Shown one piece after another: positions 7,477 to 16,982 of a DNA stretch of 36,255 bases. A program made the translations under genes and the position numbers. The DNA is from Solobacterium sp. (GTDB lineage: Bacteria > Bacillota_I > Bacilli_A > Erysipelotrichales > Erysipelotrichaceae), in assembly GCA_022486935.1 (NCBI GenBank), contig JAKVJO010000012.1:1-36255 (forward strand), in the 5' to 3' direction. The notes beneath the pieces were generated by a model. It was not told where the DNA came from, made no database searches, and saw only the letters and a program-made list of their open reading frames with translations. Positions within the stretch are counted from its first letter, which is position 1; the number at the start of each line of letters is the position of its first letter.

Positions 7477-8253
7477 ATGAGCTTCGTAGACTATACCGTT
7501 AACGGCAGCACCGGATTGATTACAATCAACCGTCCGACTGCCATGAACGCCCTGAACACCAGCGTGCTGAATGATCTCAATGAGGTCATTGACGCTGTCG
7601 ATCAGAGTGTGATCCGCTGTCTGATCATTACCGGTGCCGGTGACAAGTCATTTGTCGCAGGTGCAGATATCGGTGAGATGTCCAGCCTCAGCAAGTCTGA
7701 AGGCGAAGCATTCTCCAAACTTGGCAATGATCTGTTTCTGAAGATTGAAGCACTGCCGATTCCAGTCATTGCGGCAGTGAATGGATATGCACTGGGCGGC
7801 GGCTGTGAGCTGGCCATGGCATGCGACTTCCGCATTGCCTCAGCCAACGCAGTATTCGGTCAGCCGGAGACAGGCCTTGGAATTACCCCGGGCTTTGGCG
7901 GAACCCAGCGTCTTGCAAGACTGGTTGGTTCAGGCTATGCAAAGCAGATGATCTACACTGCCAGAAACATCAAGGCAGATGAAGCACTGCGCATTGGCCT
8001 CATCAACAGTGTCACCGCACCGGAAGAACTGCTCCCGCTGGCGGAAAAACTCGCTTCCCAGATCGGAGCCAACGCCCCGATTGCCGTAAGACATGCAAAG
8101 CATGATATCAACGAAGGCATCCAGCTGCCGATCAGAAAGGCAGTGGAAGTCGAAGAGAAACAGTTCGGTGACTGCTTTGAAACACATGACCAGAAAGAGG
8201 GCATGAGCGCCTTTCTGGAAAAGCGGCGTGAGAAGAACTTTACGAATCAGTAA
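7477..8253 (+). CDS. crt: 3-hydroxybutyryl-CoA dehydratase (crotonase)
   Basis: This 258-residue enoyl-CoA hydratase family enzyme would dehydrate 3-hydroxybutyryl-CoA to crotonyl-CoA. The oxyanion-hole segments (KSFVAGADI and GYALGGGCELAMACD) and the two catalytic glutamates, E111 (GCELA) and E131 (GQPETGLG), are present. The frame is open back to 7384, but that part overlaps thl. The ATG at 7477 gives the conserved N-terminus and starts 1 nt after the thl stop. The ribosome site is weak (GAGCGGG), so translational coupling to thl is likely. Confidence 0.95.
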   Translation: MSFVDYTVNGSTGLITINRPTAMNALNTSVLNDLNEVIDAVDQSVIRCLIITGAGDKSFVAGADIGEMSSLSKSEGEAFSKLGNDLFLKIEALPIPVIAAVNGYALGGGCELAMACDFRIASANAVFGQPETGLGITPGFGGTQRLARLVGSGYAKQMIYTARNIKADEALRIGLINSVTAPEELLPLAEKLASQIGANAPIAVRHAKHDINEGIQLPIRKAVEVEEKQFGDCFETHDQKEGMSAFLEKRREKNFTNQ

Positions 8254-8278
8254 CCAATAGAAGAGGAAGAAAACAGAT

Positions 8279-9184
8279 ATGAAGGTTGCAGTAATCGGCG
8301 CCGGCACAATGGGCCGGGGAATCGCACAGACATTTGCCCAGTGCGATCAGGTTGAAAAGGTTTATCTCTGCGATATTGAACTTGAATACGCAGAATACGG
8401 ACTGAAGAAGATCGTCAGTGTCTTCTCCAACCGCATCGCAAAGAAGAAGATGACCCAGCAGGAAGCCGGGAAGATCCTCTCCAAGATTGTGACCGGTACA
8501 GATGAGATCGCAACCGATCCGGATCTCGTTGTTGAAGCAGTCATTGAAGACATGGAAATGAAGAAGAAGCTCTTCAAGCACCTGCAGAATGAAATTGTCA
8601 CCAATCCAGACTGCATCTACGCATCCAATACGTCTTCCCTGTCCATCACCGAAATCGGTGCAGGTCTGAAGAAGCCGATCGTCGGCATGCATTTCTTCAA
8701 CCCGGCTCCAGTCATGAAGCTCGTTGAAGTCACTGCCGGTCTGAATACACCGGATGAAACTGTTGAAACCGTCAAGGAAATCTCTGCAACCCTCGGCAAG
8801 ACTGCCGTACAGGTACAGGAAAGCGCCGGCTTCGTTGTAAACCGTCTGTTGATTCCGATGATCAATGAAGGCATTGAAGTCTACTCCGAAGGTGTCTCAG
8901 ATATCACCGGTATTGATAACGCCATGAAACTTGGCTGCAATCATCCGATGGGACCGCTGGAACTCGGTGACTATATCGGTCTTGATGTCGTACTGGCCAT
9001 CATGAATGTCCTGTATGAAGAGACCGGAGATTCCAAGTACCGCCCAGCCCAGTTATTGAAGAAGATGGTCCGCGGCGGACATCTCGGTGTCAAGAAGGGC
9101 ATTGGCTTCTATGATTATTCCGACGGCGGCAAAGTTGCAGTCGACCTCAAAAAGAAATCCGCAGCAGCACCTGAATCAAAATAA
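8279..9184 (+). CDS. hbd: 3-hydroxybutyryl-CoA dehydrogenase
   Basis: This 301-residue NAD(P)-dependent enzyme reduces acetoacetyl-CoA to 3-hydroxybutyryl-CoA. It has the Rossmann motif [11 protein letters not shown] at the N-terminus, the catalytic His/Glu pair (H138 in [10 protein letters not shown]150 in KLVEV), the GFVVNR motif and the C-terminal [16 protein letters not shown] helix region. It is about 20 residues longer than clostridial Hbd (about 282) because of a charged, Ala-rich C-terminal tail. AGAGGAAG precedes the ATG. The order crt-hbd-bcd places it third in the operon, and a long hairpin follows its stop. Confidence 0.97.
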   Translation: MKVAVIGAGTMGRGIAQTFAQCDQVEKVYLCDIELEYAEYGLKKIVSVFSNRIAKKKMTQQEAGKILSKIVTGTDEIATDPDLVVEAVIEDMEMKKKLFKHLQNEIVTNPDCIYASNTSSLSITEIGAGLKKPIVGMHFFNPAPVMKLVEVTAGLNTPDETVETVKEISATLGKTAVQVQESAGFVVNRLLIPMINEGIEVYSEGVSDITGIDNAMKLGCNHPMGPLELGDYIGLDVVLAIMNVLYEETGDSKYRPAQLLKKMVRGGHLGVKKGIGFYDYSDGGKVAVDLKKKSAAAPESK

Positions 9185-9193
9185 ACAACAATC

Positions 9194-9232
9194 AAGCGTC
9201 AGAAAAACAGAAGAATCTGTATTCTGACGCTT
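9194..9232 (+). terminator. Intra-operon hairpin between hbd and bcd
   Basis: An 11-bp perfect stem (AAGCGTCAGAA at 9194-9204 with 9222-9232) carries an inner 5-bp stem with an AGAA loop (9207-9220). Only a short, interrupted T-stretch (TTTGTG, from 9231) follows. It may be an attenuating terminator or an mRNA-stabilising or processing element inside the operon rather than a full stop. Confidence 0.6.
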
Positions 9233-9271
9233 TGTGCTGGATATGAAGGACAGAAAGAAACGGAGGATTAA

Positions 9272-10432
9272 ATGAATATGGAGTTTCAGCTTGATCAGAA
9301 ACATGAAATGGCCCGCAGACTGTTCAAGGAGTTTGCGGAAACAGAAGTAAAACCGCTCGCAGTCGAAACAGATGAGAAGGAAGAATTCCCGAGAGAGACC
9401 ATCAACAAGATGGCAAAGAATGGATTCCTCGGAATCCCGGTTGCCAAAGAGTTCGGCGGTCAGGGATGTGATCCGCTGACTTATGTAATGTGTGTGGAAG
9501 AGCTGGCAAAGTGCTGCGGCACCACTGCAGTTGCACTGTCTGCCCATACTTCCCTGTGCTGTGATCCGATTGCCCAGTTCGGCACACCGGAACAGAAAGA
9601 GAAGTTCCTCAAGCCGCTGGCAAAAGGCGAAAAGCTCGGTGCGTTTGCACTGACTGAACCAGGTGCCGGCACGGATGCCCAGGGCGTTCAGACAAGAGCT
9701 GTTGAAGATGGCGATTCCTGGATCCTGAATGGTTCCAAGTGCTTTATCACCAACGGCAAGGAAGCTGATGTCTATGTCATCGTTGCCTATACCGATATTG
9801 TCACTGACCTCAAAGGCAGAAAGAAAAAGAAGTTCACAACCTTCCTGGTAGAGAAGGGAACTCCGGGCTTTACCTTTGGCACCAAGGAAAAGAAGATGGG
9901 TATCCGCGGTTCTGCAACTTATGAACTGATCTTCCAGGACTGCCGTATCCCGAAGGAAAACATGCTCGGTGCACGCGGCAAGGGATTCCCGATTGCCATG
10001 CATACCCTGGATGGCGGCCGTATCGGTATCGCTGCCCAGGCACTGGGACTGGCTGAAGGTGCGTTTGACCGTGCCCTTGCGTATGTCAAAGAGCGCAAGC
10101 AGTTTGGCCGTACTTTGTCTGCATTCCAGAACACCCAGTTTGAACTGGCTGATATGGCAACTGAGATCGAAGCTGCCCAGATGATGGTATACAAGGCAGC
10201 CATTGCCAAGGCTGAAAAAGAGACGTTCTCCGTTGAAGCAGCCAAGGCCAAGCTGATTGCCGCAAGAACTGCCATGGATGTTACAACCAGATGCGTTCAG
10301 CTGATGGGCGGCTATGGCTATATCCGTGAGTATGAAGTCGAACGCATGATGCGCGATGCCAAGATTACTGAGATCTACGAAGGTACATCAGAAGTACAGG
10401 AAATGGTTATTTCTGCTGCACTGCTGAAATAA
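9272..10432 (+). CDS. bcd: Butyryl-CoA dehydrogenase
   Basis: This 386-residue short-chain acyl-CoA dehydrogenase reduces crotonyl-CoA to butyryl-CoA. The signature [16 protein letters not shown]-binding FITNG, and the C-terminal [19 protein letters not shown] are present. The catalytic Glu is about residue 370 in IYEGTSE. A strong CGGAGG site precedes the ATG. It lies directly before etfB and etfA, the arrangement of the electron-bifurcating Bcd/EtfAB complex, which in clostridia couples crotonyl-CoA reduction by NADH to ferredoxin reduction. Bifurcation here is inferred from family and context. Confidence 0.97.
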   Translation: MNMEFQLDQKHEMARRLFKEFAETEVKPLAVETDEKEEFPRETINKMAKNGFLGIPVAKEFGGQGCDPLTYVMCVEELAKCCGTTAVALSAHTSLCCDPIAQFGTPEQKEKFLKPLAKGEKLGAFALTEPGAGTDAQGVQTRAVEDGDSWILNGSKCFITNGKEADVYVIVAYTDIVTDLKGRKKKKFTTFLVEKGTPGFTFGTKEKKMGIRGSATYELIFQDCRIPKENMLGARGKGFPIAMHTLDGGRIGIAAQALGLAEGAFDRALAYVKERKQFGRTLSAFQNTQFELADMATEIEAAQMMVYKAAIAKAEKETFSVEAAKAKLIAARTAMDVTTRCVQLMGGYGYIREYEVERMMRDAKITEIYEGTSEVQEMVISAALLK

Positions 10433-10451
10433 GGGAAGAGGGGCAGAACAT

Positions 10452-11240
10452 ATGAAGATTGTAGTTTGTGTGAAACAGGTACCGGATACTGCCGGCGGCG
10501 TCAAGTTCAAGCCGGATGGAACACTGGACCGCAGCGCCATGCTGGCAATTATGAATCCGGATGACAAGGCAGGGCTGGAAGTAGCACTGCGTATCAAAGA
10601 CAAGGATCCTGAACATGTGACAATCACTGCACTGACCATGGGCCTTCCAAAAGCATACAATGTGCTGCGTGAGGCAATGGCAATGGGCGCAGATGATGGA
10701 CTTCTGATCACTGACCGTGTACTTGGCGGTGCAGATACCTGGGCAACTTCTTCTACGATTGCCGGTGCACTCAAGAACATGCAGTATGATCTGGTCATCA
10801 CCGGAAGACAGGCTATCGACGGCGATACCGCACAGGTTGGCCCGCAGATTGCCGAGCATCTGAATATCCCGGTCATCTCCTATGCATCTGATGTCACGGT
10901 AGAGGGCGATTACGTCACTGCCAAGCGTCAGTTTGAAGACCGCTATCACATCATCAAGGCCAAGATGCCATGTCTGATCACTGTACTTGGCGAAGAGACC
11001 ACACCGCGTTACATGACGCCGGGCGGAATCTTTGATGCGTATAACAAAGACGTTACGGTCTGGGGCAGAGCGAACCTGGATGTCGCAGATGAAAACATCG
11101 GCAAGAAGGGTTCTCCTACCGTCATTGCCAAGGCTTCCGATAAGGTAGCCAAGGGCAAGGGCACCGTGGTAACACCGGATTCTGCCGAAGAAGCCTCCCA
11201 GTACATTATTGACAGACTTGCTGAGAAGCACGTGATCTGA
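10452..11240 (+). CDS. etfB: Electron transfer flavoprotein, beta subunit
   Basis: This 262-residue EtfB begins MKIVVCVKQVPDTAGGVKF, the usual N-terminus, and contains the conserved VITGRQAIDGDTAQVGPQIAEHL segment that lies at the flavin/nucleotide site. In bifurcating EtfAB this subunit carries the bifurcating FAD and binds NADH. A GAAGAGGGG site precedes the ATG, and the gene lies 20 nt after bcd and 24 nt before etfA. The length is normal. It forms a heterodimer with the next gene product and passes electrons to Bcd. Confidence 0.96.
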   Translation: MKIVVCVKQVPDTAGGVKFKPDGTLDRSAMLAIMNPDDKAGLEVALRIKDKDPEHVTITALTMGLPKAYNVLREAMAMGADDGLLITDRVLGGADTWATSSTIAGALKNMQYDLVITGRQAIDGDTAQVGPQIAEHLNIPVISYASDVTVEGDYVTAKRQFEDRYHIIKAKMPCLITVLGEETTPRYMTPGGIFDAYNKDVTVWGRANLDVADENIGKKGSPTVIAKASDKVAKGKGTVVTPDSAEEASQYIIDRLAEKHVI

Positions 11241-11264
11241 GCGGGAAGAGGAGAATAACATACT

Positions 11265-12323
11265 ATGGACTTAACTGAATATAAGGGAATCTTCATCTTT
11301 GCACAGCAGGTAGACGGCAAGGTTTCAAGCATTGCCCTTGAACTGCTCGGCAAGGCGAGAGAACTTTCTGAAAAACTGGCAGACAAGACAGTGACTGCTG
11401 TACTGCTTGGCTCAAATGTTGAAGGTCTTTGCAATGAACTGGCTCAGTATGGCGCTGACCGTGTCATCCTTGTGGATGATCCATCATTGAAGGAATACTC
11501 CACTGAGCCATATACCCATGCACTGGCTTCTGTCATCAACAAGTTCAAGCCGGAGATCATGCTGGTTGGCGCAACTGCCATCGGCCGTGACCTTGGCCCG
11601 CGCACTTCCGCAAGAGTCGGCACCGGACTGACTGCTGACTGCACTCAGCTTGAGATCGGCGATTTCCCGCTGAATCCGATTCCAGGACATGAAGCAGAAC
11701 AGAAACACGGGCTGCTCCTGATGACCCGTCCGGCATTCGGCGGCAATACCATTGCGACCATTGCCTGCCCGGATCACCGTCCGCAGATGGCGACTGTACG
11801 CTCTGGTGTCATGAAGAAGATCGCTCCGGCAGCAGGTGCTGAAGCAGAGATCGTCAAGTTCAACCCGGGCTTTGAGAAGAACAACTGCTACGTTGAAATT
11901 GAGAAGGTTGTCAAAGAAGTATCCACAGTCGCAGATATCCAGGATGCCAAGATCCTCGTTTCCGGCGGCCGCGGTGTTGGCTCCAAAGAAAACTTCAAAC
12001 TGCTGGAAGACCTTGCAGAAGTACTGCATGGATCCGTTGCCTGCTCAAGAGCGGTCGTGGATTCCGGCTGGATGCCGAAAGAACTGCAGGTTGGCCAGAC
12101 CGGTAAGACCGTGCGTCCGCATGTCTACTTTGCCATCGGTATCTCCGGTGCCATCCAGCACGTTGCCGGCATGGAAGAATCCGATATCATCATTGCCATC
12201 AACAAGGATCCGAATGCGCCGATCTTCGATGTCGCAGACTACGGCATTGTCGGTGATCTGAACAAGATTGTCCCGCTGCTGACTGCCGGACTGAAAAAAG
12301 AACTCGCAAAGAAATCCGCATAA
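11265..12323 (+). CDS. etfA: Electron transfer flavoprotein, alpha subunit
   Basis: This 352-residue EtfA has an N-terminal alpha/beta domain and the typical C-terminal FAD domain: [12 protein letters not shown], then [38 protein letters not shown] and [13 protein letters not shown]. No N-terminal ferredoxin extension is present, as in the butyrate-pathway type. GAGGAGAA precedes the start. It completes the bcd-etfB-etfA module. Standard length and an intact FAD motif argue for function. Confidence 0.96.
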   Translation: MDLTEYKGIFIFAQQVDGKVSSIALELLGKARELSEKLADKTVTAVLLGSNVEGLCNELAQYGADRVILVDDPSLKEYSTEPYTHALASVINKFKPEIMLVGATAIGRDLGPRTSARVGTGLTADCTQLEIGDFPLNPIPGHEAEQKHGLLLMTRPAFGGNTIATIACPDHRPQMATVRSGVMKKIAPAAGAEAEIVKFNPGFEKNNCYVEIEKVVKEVSTVADIQDAKILVSGGRGVGSKENFKLLEDLAEVLHGSVACSRAVVDSGWMPKELQVGQTGKTVRPHVYFAIGISGAIQHVAGMEESDIIIAINKDPNAPIFDVADYGIVGDLNKIVPLLTAGLKKELAKKSA

Positions 12324-12370
12324 CGCAATAAGCGGTGTATCATATTGAATCAGCGCAAGAGGAAATCCAA

Positions 12371-13477
12371 ATGGAAGAAAAAGTATATCGAATCTTTGTC
12401 ATCAATCCAGGATCGACGTCAACCAAACTTTCCCTGTTTGAAAACGAGAAACTGGTATTTGAAGAAAATGTATTTCACGATTCAACTGTCCTGAGAAAAC
12501 TGGGCGATATCAACAGCCAGCTCGACTACCGCATGGAGGTCATCGAACAGTTCCTCAAGGACAATCATATTGACCTTACCGGCCTCGATGCAGTGGTTGG
12601 AAGAGGCGGTGCCTGCTGGCCGATGGAAAGCGGCATCTACAACATCGACAAACAGATGATTGAAGATACCAGAAACCATGTTGCAGGTCTGTATCATGCG
12701 TCCATGCTGGGCGTACAGATGGCAGAGCGTGTCCATGACAAGTACGGTGCCAGAATGTTCACGGTTGATCCGACAGTCGTTGATGAGTATCAGGACCTTG
12801 CCAGGATTACCGGTGTCAAAGGCGTATACCGCAAGCCGGCATCCCATGTACTGAATACCAAGGAAGCTGCCAGACGCTATGCAGCATCTATTGGCAAGGA
12901 GTATGAAGATCTCAATCTGGTGGTCTGCCACATTGATGGCGGCATTACCATTTCTGCCCATGCCCATGGCCGGATGATTGACGGCAATAACGGCGGCGGC
13001 GGCGAAGGCCCGTTTACACCGACCCGCATGGGTTCCATGCCGGTAACCACCCTGACCACAGATATGAAGGATGTCACCAACGATCAGCTGCGGGTACTCT
13101 GCAGTGCCGGCGGCGGCTTCTCCAGCTGGTTCAATACTTCTGATTCCGATGTGATCCATGCCAAAGTAGAGGCTGGTGACAAGGCCTATACCAGAATCTG
13201 GCAGGCCATGGTCTACCAGATCACCAAGTGGATCGGCGCCATGAGTGTAGTGCTCAAGGGCAAGGTAGATGGAATTGTACTGACCGGCGGTTTGATGCGC
13301 TTTGATGATATTGCAAAGCAGATCGAAGACAGCTGCAGCTGGATTGCCCCGATCAAGGTATATCCTGGTGAGTTTGAACAGGAAGCCATGGCATTCAATG
13401 CACTGAAAGTACTGCGCGGACAGCTGAAGCCGAAGACCTACCTCGGCCATCCGGTCTGGCAGGGATTCAAAGACTGA
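12371..13477 (+). CDS. buk: Butyrate kinase
   Basis: This 368-residue acetokinase-family enzyme makes ATP and butyrate from butyryl phosphate. The phosphate-binding segment VINPGSTSTKLSLF, the HIDGGITISAHAHGRMID motif, a Gly-rich NNGGGGEGPFTPTR loop and VLTGGL are intact. The frame is open from 12335, but the ATG at 12371 has AGAGGAAA before it and starts the conserved N-terminus, so it is chosen. It follows etfA by only 47 nt. Unusually, buk precedes ptb here; many clostridia have ptb-buk. A hairpin separates it from ptb. Confidence 0.96.
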   Translation: MEEKVYRIFVINPGSTSTKLSLFENEKLVFEENVFHDSTVLRKLGDINSQLDYRMEVIEQFLKDNHIDLTGLDAVVGRGGACWPMESGIYNIDKQMIEDTRNHVAGLYHASMLGVQMAERVHDKYGARMFTVDPTVVDEYQDLARITGVKGVYRKPASHVLNTKEAARRYAASIGKEYEDLNLVVCHIDGGITISAHAHGRMIDGNNGGGGEGPFTPTRMGSMPVTTLTTDMKDVTNDQLRVLCSAGGGFSSWFNTSDSDVIHAKVEAGDKAYTRIWQAMVYQITKWIGAMSVVLKGKVDGIVLTGGLMRFDDIAKQIEDSCSWIAPIKVYPGEFEQEAMAFNALKVLRGQLKPKTYLGHPVWQGFKD

Positions 13478-13491
13478 TTGTATTCAAGTGT

Positions 13492-13525
13492 AAGCAGCAC
13501 AGCAGTGAAGGGTGCTGCTTTCTTA
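13492..13525 (+). terminator. Hairpin between buk and ptb
   Basis: AAGCAGCAC (13492-13500) pairs perfectly with GTGCTGCTT (13512-13520), followed by TCTTAAATAA. The U-tract is weak, so partial readthrough into ptb is likely, giving lower ptb than buk message or a processing point. Confidence 0.6.
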
Positions 13526-13541
13526 AATAAGGAGAACTGTT

Positions 13542-14465
13542 ATGAGTAAGTCATTCAAAGATCTGTTTTCCCAGATCTCAACCTGTGAAAAGAAGAAACT
13601 GTCCGTTGCCTGCGCCCAGGATGAACCGGTGCTGGAAGCGGTCAAGGAAGCCCATGATCTGGGCATCATTGATGCGATCCTGGTTGGCGATGAAACAGAA
13701 ATCAAGGCCATTGCCGCAAAGATCGACATGGATCTTTCTGATTATCAGATCATCAATGTGGAAGACAAGATTGAAGCTTCATTGACCGCCGTCAAGCTGG
13801 TCCATGACGGACAGGCAGATATGTACATGAAGGGCATCCTTGCGACAAAGGATTTCCTGAAGAGTGTACTGAATAAAGAAGTCGGCCTGAGAACCGGCAA
13901 ACCGCTGTCCCATGTGGCAGTCTTTGAAATCCCGGGCATTGACCATCTGCTGTTTCTCTCAGATGTCGCATTCATCCCGTATCCAACCCTGGATGACAAG
14001 AAGGCAATGATCAACTACTGCACCGAAGTTGCCCAGGCATGCGGTGTCAAAGAACCAAAGGTCGCACCGCTTGCGGCAGTCGAAGTCGTCAACCCCAAGA
14101 TGCCGGCAACCGTCGATGCAGAAGCGCTGCACCAGGCCAATCTTGACGGTGAACTCAAGGGCTGTGTCGTTGATGGACCGCTGTCACTGGATATTGCATT
14201 ATACCCGGCAGCCGCAAAAGAGAAGGGTGCAGAAGATCGGCCATGCGCTGGCAAGTCCGATATCCTGATCTTCCCGGATATCCACAGCGGCAATATTACC
14301 TACAAGGCAATCGGCCATATGGTACCCAATGTCAAAGCTGGGGCCATGCTGACAGGAACCTCCGCTCCGGTCATCCTGACATCCCGTTCTGATTCCAAGG
14401 ATGTCAAAGTCAACTCGATCTGCCTGGCAGCGATCCTGTCCGAGCATATCAAACACAATCATTGA
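13542..14465 (+). CDS. ptb: Phosphate butyryltransferase
   Basis: This 307-residue member of the phosphate acetyl/butyryltransferase family converts butyryl-CoA and phosphate to butyryl phosphate, the substrate of butyrate kinase. Characteristic segments include an N-terminal SVACAQDEPVLEAV, the DMYMKGILATKDFLKSVLN stretch, SHVAVFEIPG, and the C-terminal GAMLTGTSAPVILTSRSD. TAAGGAG precedes the ATG. It is the last gene of the butyrate operon and is followed by a terminator. The length fits Ptb (about 300) rather than the slightly longer Pta. Pairing with buk argues for butyryl specificity. Confidence 0.95.
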   Translation: MSKSFKDLFSQISTCEKKKLSVACAQDEPVLEAVKEAHDLGIIDAILVGDETEIKAIAAKIDMDLSDYQIINVEDKIEASLTAVKLVHDGQADMYMKGILATKDFLKSVLNKEVGLRTGKPLSHVAVFEIPGIDHLLFLSDVAFIPYPTLDDKKAMINYCTEVAQACGVKEPKVAPLAAVEVVNPKMPATVDAEALHQANLDGELKGCVVDGPLSLDIALYPAAAKEKGAEDRPCAGKSDILIFPDIHSGNITYKAIGHMVPNVKAGAMLTGTSAPVILTSRSDSKDVKVNSICLAAILSEHIKHNH

Positions 14466-14472
14466 TCTGATC

Positions 14473-14513
14473 AAACTTCCGGCCTTCCAAAAGAATGACT
14501 GGAAGTTTTCTTA
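14473..14513 (+). terminator. Terminator of the butyrate operon
   Basis: AAACTTCC (14473-14480) pairs with GGAAGTTT (14501-14508); an alternative inner stem is CTTCCA (14484-14489) with TGGAAG (14500-14505). A TTTTCTTAT tract follows. Mutually exclusive foldings share the same 3' arm. Confidence 0.7.
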
Positions 14514-14527
14514 TAACTGACACATGA

Positions 14528-16078
<1,551 letters not shown>

Positions 16079-16144
16079 AGCAGAATTCAGGAATGATTGT
16101 TCCGAATGCGCTATCATACAGATAGAGGAAAAGGAGACTCATAT

Positions 16145-16507
16145 ATGGAACAGAATCTGAAAGAATACCTGGTAGAAGAAACCCATCAGCTGATGGCTGC
16201 ACCGTCCTGCTGCAAAGACGCAAAGGATGCTGCCAAGCACTGGCTCGACAGCCTGGATACCCCGGACGAGCCGAAAGCAACAGAAGCGTATCTCAACGAA
16301 CTGGCAGAAGACATCCTGCCGATTGATGATCTGATTGCTTTCTGCAGCTCTGAGCAGGGCGAACAGCTATTTGGCAAAGAGCGTGCCGCTGCAGCAGCAG
16401 CCCATGGCAGAGAACTGAAGCACAATGGTGCAAAGTACTGCGACTGTGCAGCATGTTCTGCCGCAGAAGCAATCCTTTCCAAAAAAGAAGAACTGCTCAA
16501 AGACTGA
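16145..16507 (+). CDS. Small Cys-containing conserved protein
   Basis: This 120-residue protein is acidic, mostly helical and rich in Ala, Glu and Lys, with no signal peptide or membrane helix. It has an early CC pair (PSCCKDAKDA) and a C-terminal cluster KYCDCAACSAAEAI, four Cys or more that could bind metal or form disulfides. I recall similar short Firmicutes proteins with the PSCC and YCDCxxC motifs that databases often label as Hsp90-related, but it has none of the Hsp90 ATPase motifs, so that name should not be trusted. The frame opens at 16097; the ATG at 16145 with AAGGAG upstream is the likely start. It has its own terminator. The role is unknown. Confidence 0.8.
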   Translation: MEQNLKEYLVEETHQLMAAPSCCKDAKDAAKHWLDSLDTPDEPKATEAYLNELAEDILPIDDLIAFCSSEQGEQLFGKERAAAAAAHGRELKHNGAKYCDCAACSAAEAILSKKEELLKD

Positions 16508-16518
16508 AATCAAAACAG

Positions 16519-16541
16519 GGCATCCGCAAGGATGCCTTTAC
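16519..16541 (+). terminator. Intrinsic terminator, GCAA tetraloop
   Basis: GGCATCC (16519-16525), GCAA loop, GGATGCC (16530-16536), then TTTA. It closes the small Cys-containing gene. Confidence 0.75.
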
Positions 16542-16551
16542 TACGCCTTGA

Positions 16552-16728
16552 TCATCAAAAGAAATTTCAGCATATGAGCGGTATATTCATCTGTACAAAG
16601 ATCTCAAAGCTGCAGCAAGGGAGCAGGGAGTCAGCGTCAGCCGGTACATCAGTTACAACATGGCAGACAAGATCCGTGCAGACGCGGAGATTCACCGGCA
16701 GAAGTTGAAGGACGACAAGACGAAATAA
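16552..16728 (+). pseudogene. 5'-truncated ribbon-helix-helix-like protein fragment
   Basis: An open frame of 58 codons runs from a TGA at 16549 to a TAA at 16726 but has no start codon until an internal ATG. It reads KEISAYERYIHLYKDL, then KAAAREQGVSVSRYISYNMADKI and a charged tail. The pattern (short strand, then two helices around GVSVSRYI) resembles small Arc/CopG-type DNA-binding or mobilisation accessory proteins found on mobile elements. A strong terminator follows directly, so the 3' end is intact and only the start has been lost. It looks like the scar of a removed or degraded element. The family assignment is tentative. Confidence 0.5.
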
Positions 16729-16732
16729 AGCA

Positions 16733-16781
16733 GGCAGCTGATCACGGCTCATCAATTTGAGAGTTGGTCAGTTGCCTTTTT
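16733..16781 (+). terminator. Strong terminator after the RHH-like fragment
   Basis: An 11-bp stem (GGCAGCTGATC at 16733-16743 with GGTCAGTTGCC at 16766-16776, two G-T wobbles) is followed by TTTTT. It starts 5 nt after the fragment's stop. Confidence 0.8.
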
Positions 16782-16797
16782 ATGTGGCTGTTTTGTC

Positions 16798-16819
16798 CCG
16801 GCACAAAATTCCGTGCCGG
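16798..16819. repeat. Inverted repeat of unknown role
   Basis: CCGGCAC and GTGCCGG flank an 8-nt AT-rich spacer. Neither strand has a T-run after it, so it is a poor terminator. It could be a protein site or a remnant of a mobile element end. The rest of 16782-16912 shows no supported gene. Confidence 0.4.
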
Positions 16820-16912
16820 AAATCAGCACGCTTTTTGGGAGGGCGGCTTCTCCTGCTTCTGATTGGCAGGCAAGGGTTCTGCCTGTTTCTGATGTAACAG
16901 CGTGAAGTGACG

Positions 16913-16941
16913 CTGACATAGACTCAGTTCAATGATACAAT
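16913..16941 (+). promoter_or_regulatory. Promoter of the secreted repeat protein
   Basis: CTGACA (16913-16918), a 17-bp spacer and TACAAT (16936-16941) form a good sigma-A promoter about 40 nt before the ATG at 16983, which also has a GGGGGAG ribosome site. Confidence 0.7.
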
Positions 16942-16982
16942 TCGGATAAACATACCGGTTATTACCGCGGGGGGGAGAAGTC

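Noticed and set aside
13542-14465. The last operon gene as phosphate acetyltransferase (pta)
   Set aside because: Its length, its N-terminal sequence and its pairing with butyrate kinase fit Ptb better.
16798-16819. CCGGCAC/GTGCCGG inverted repeat as a terminator
   Set aside because: No T-run follows on either strand. It was kept only as an unexplained repeat.
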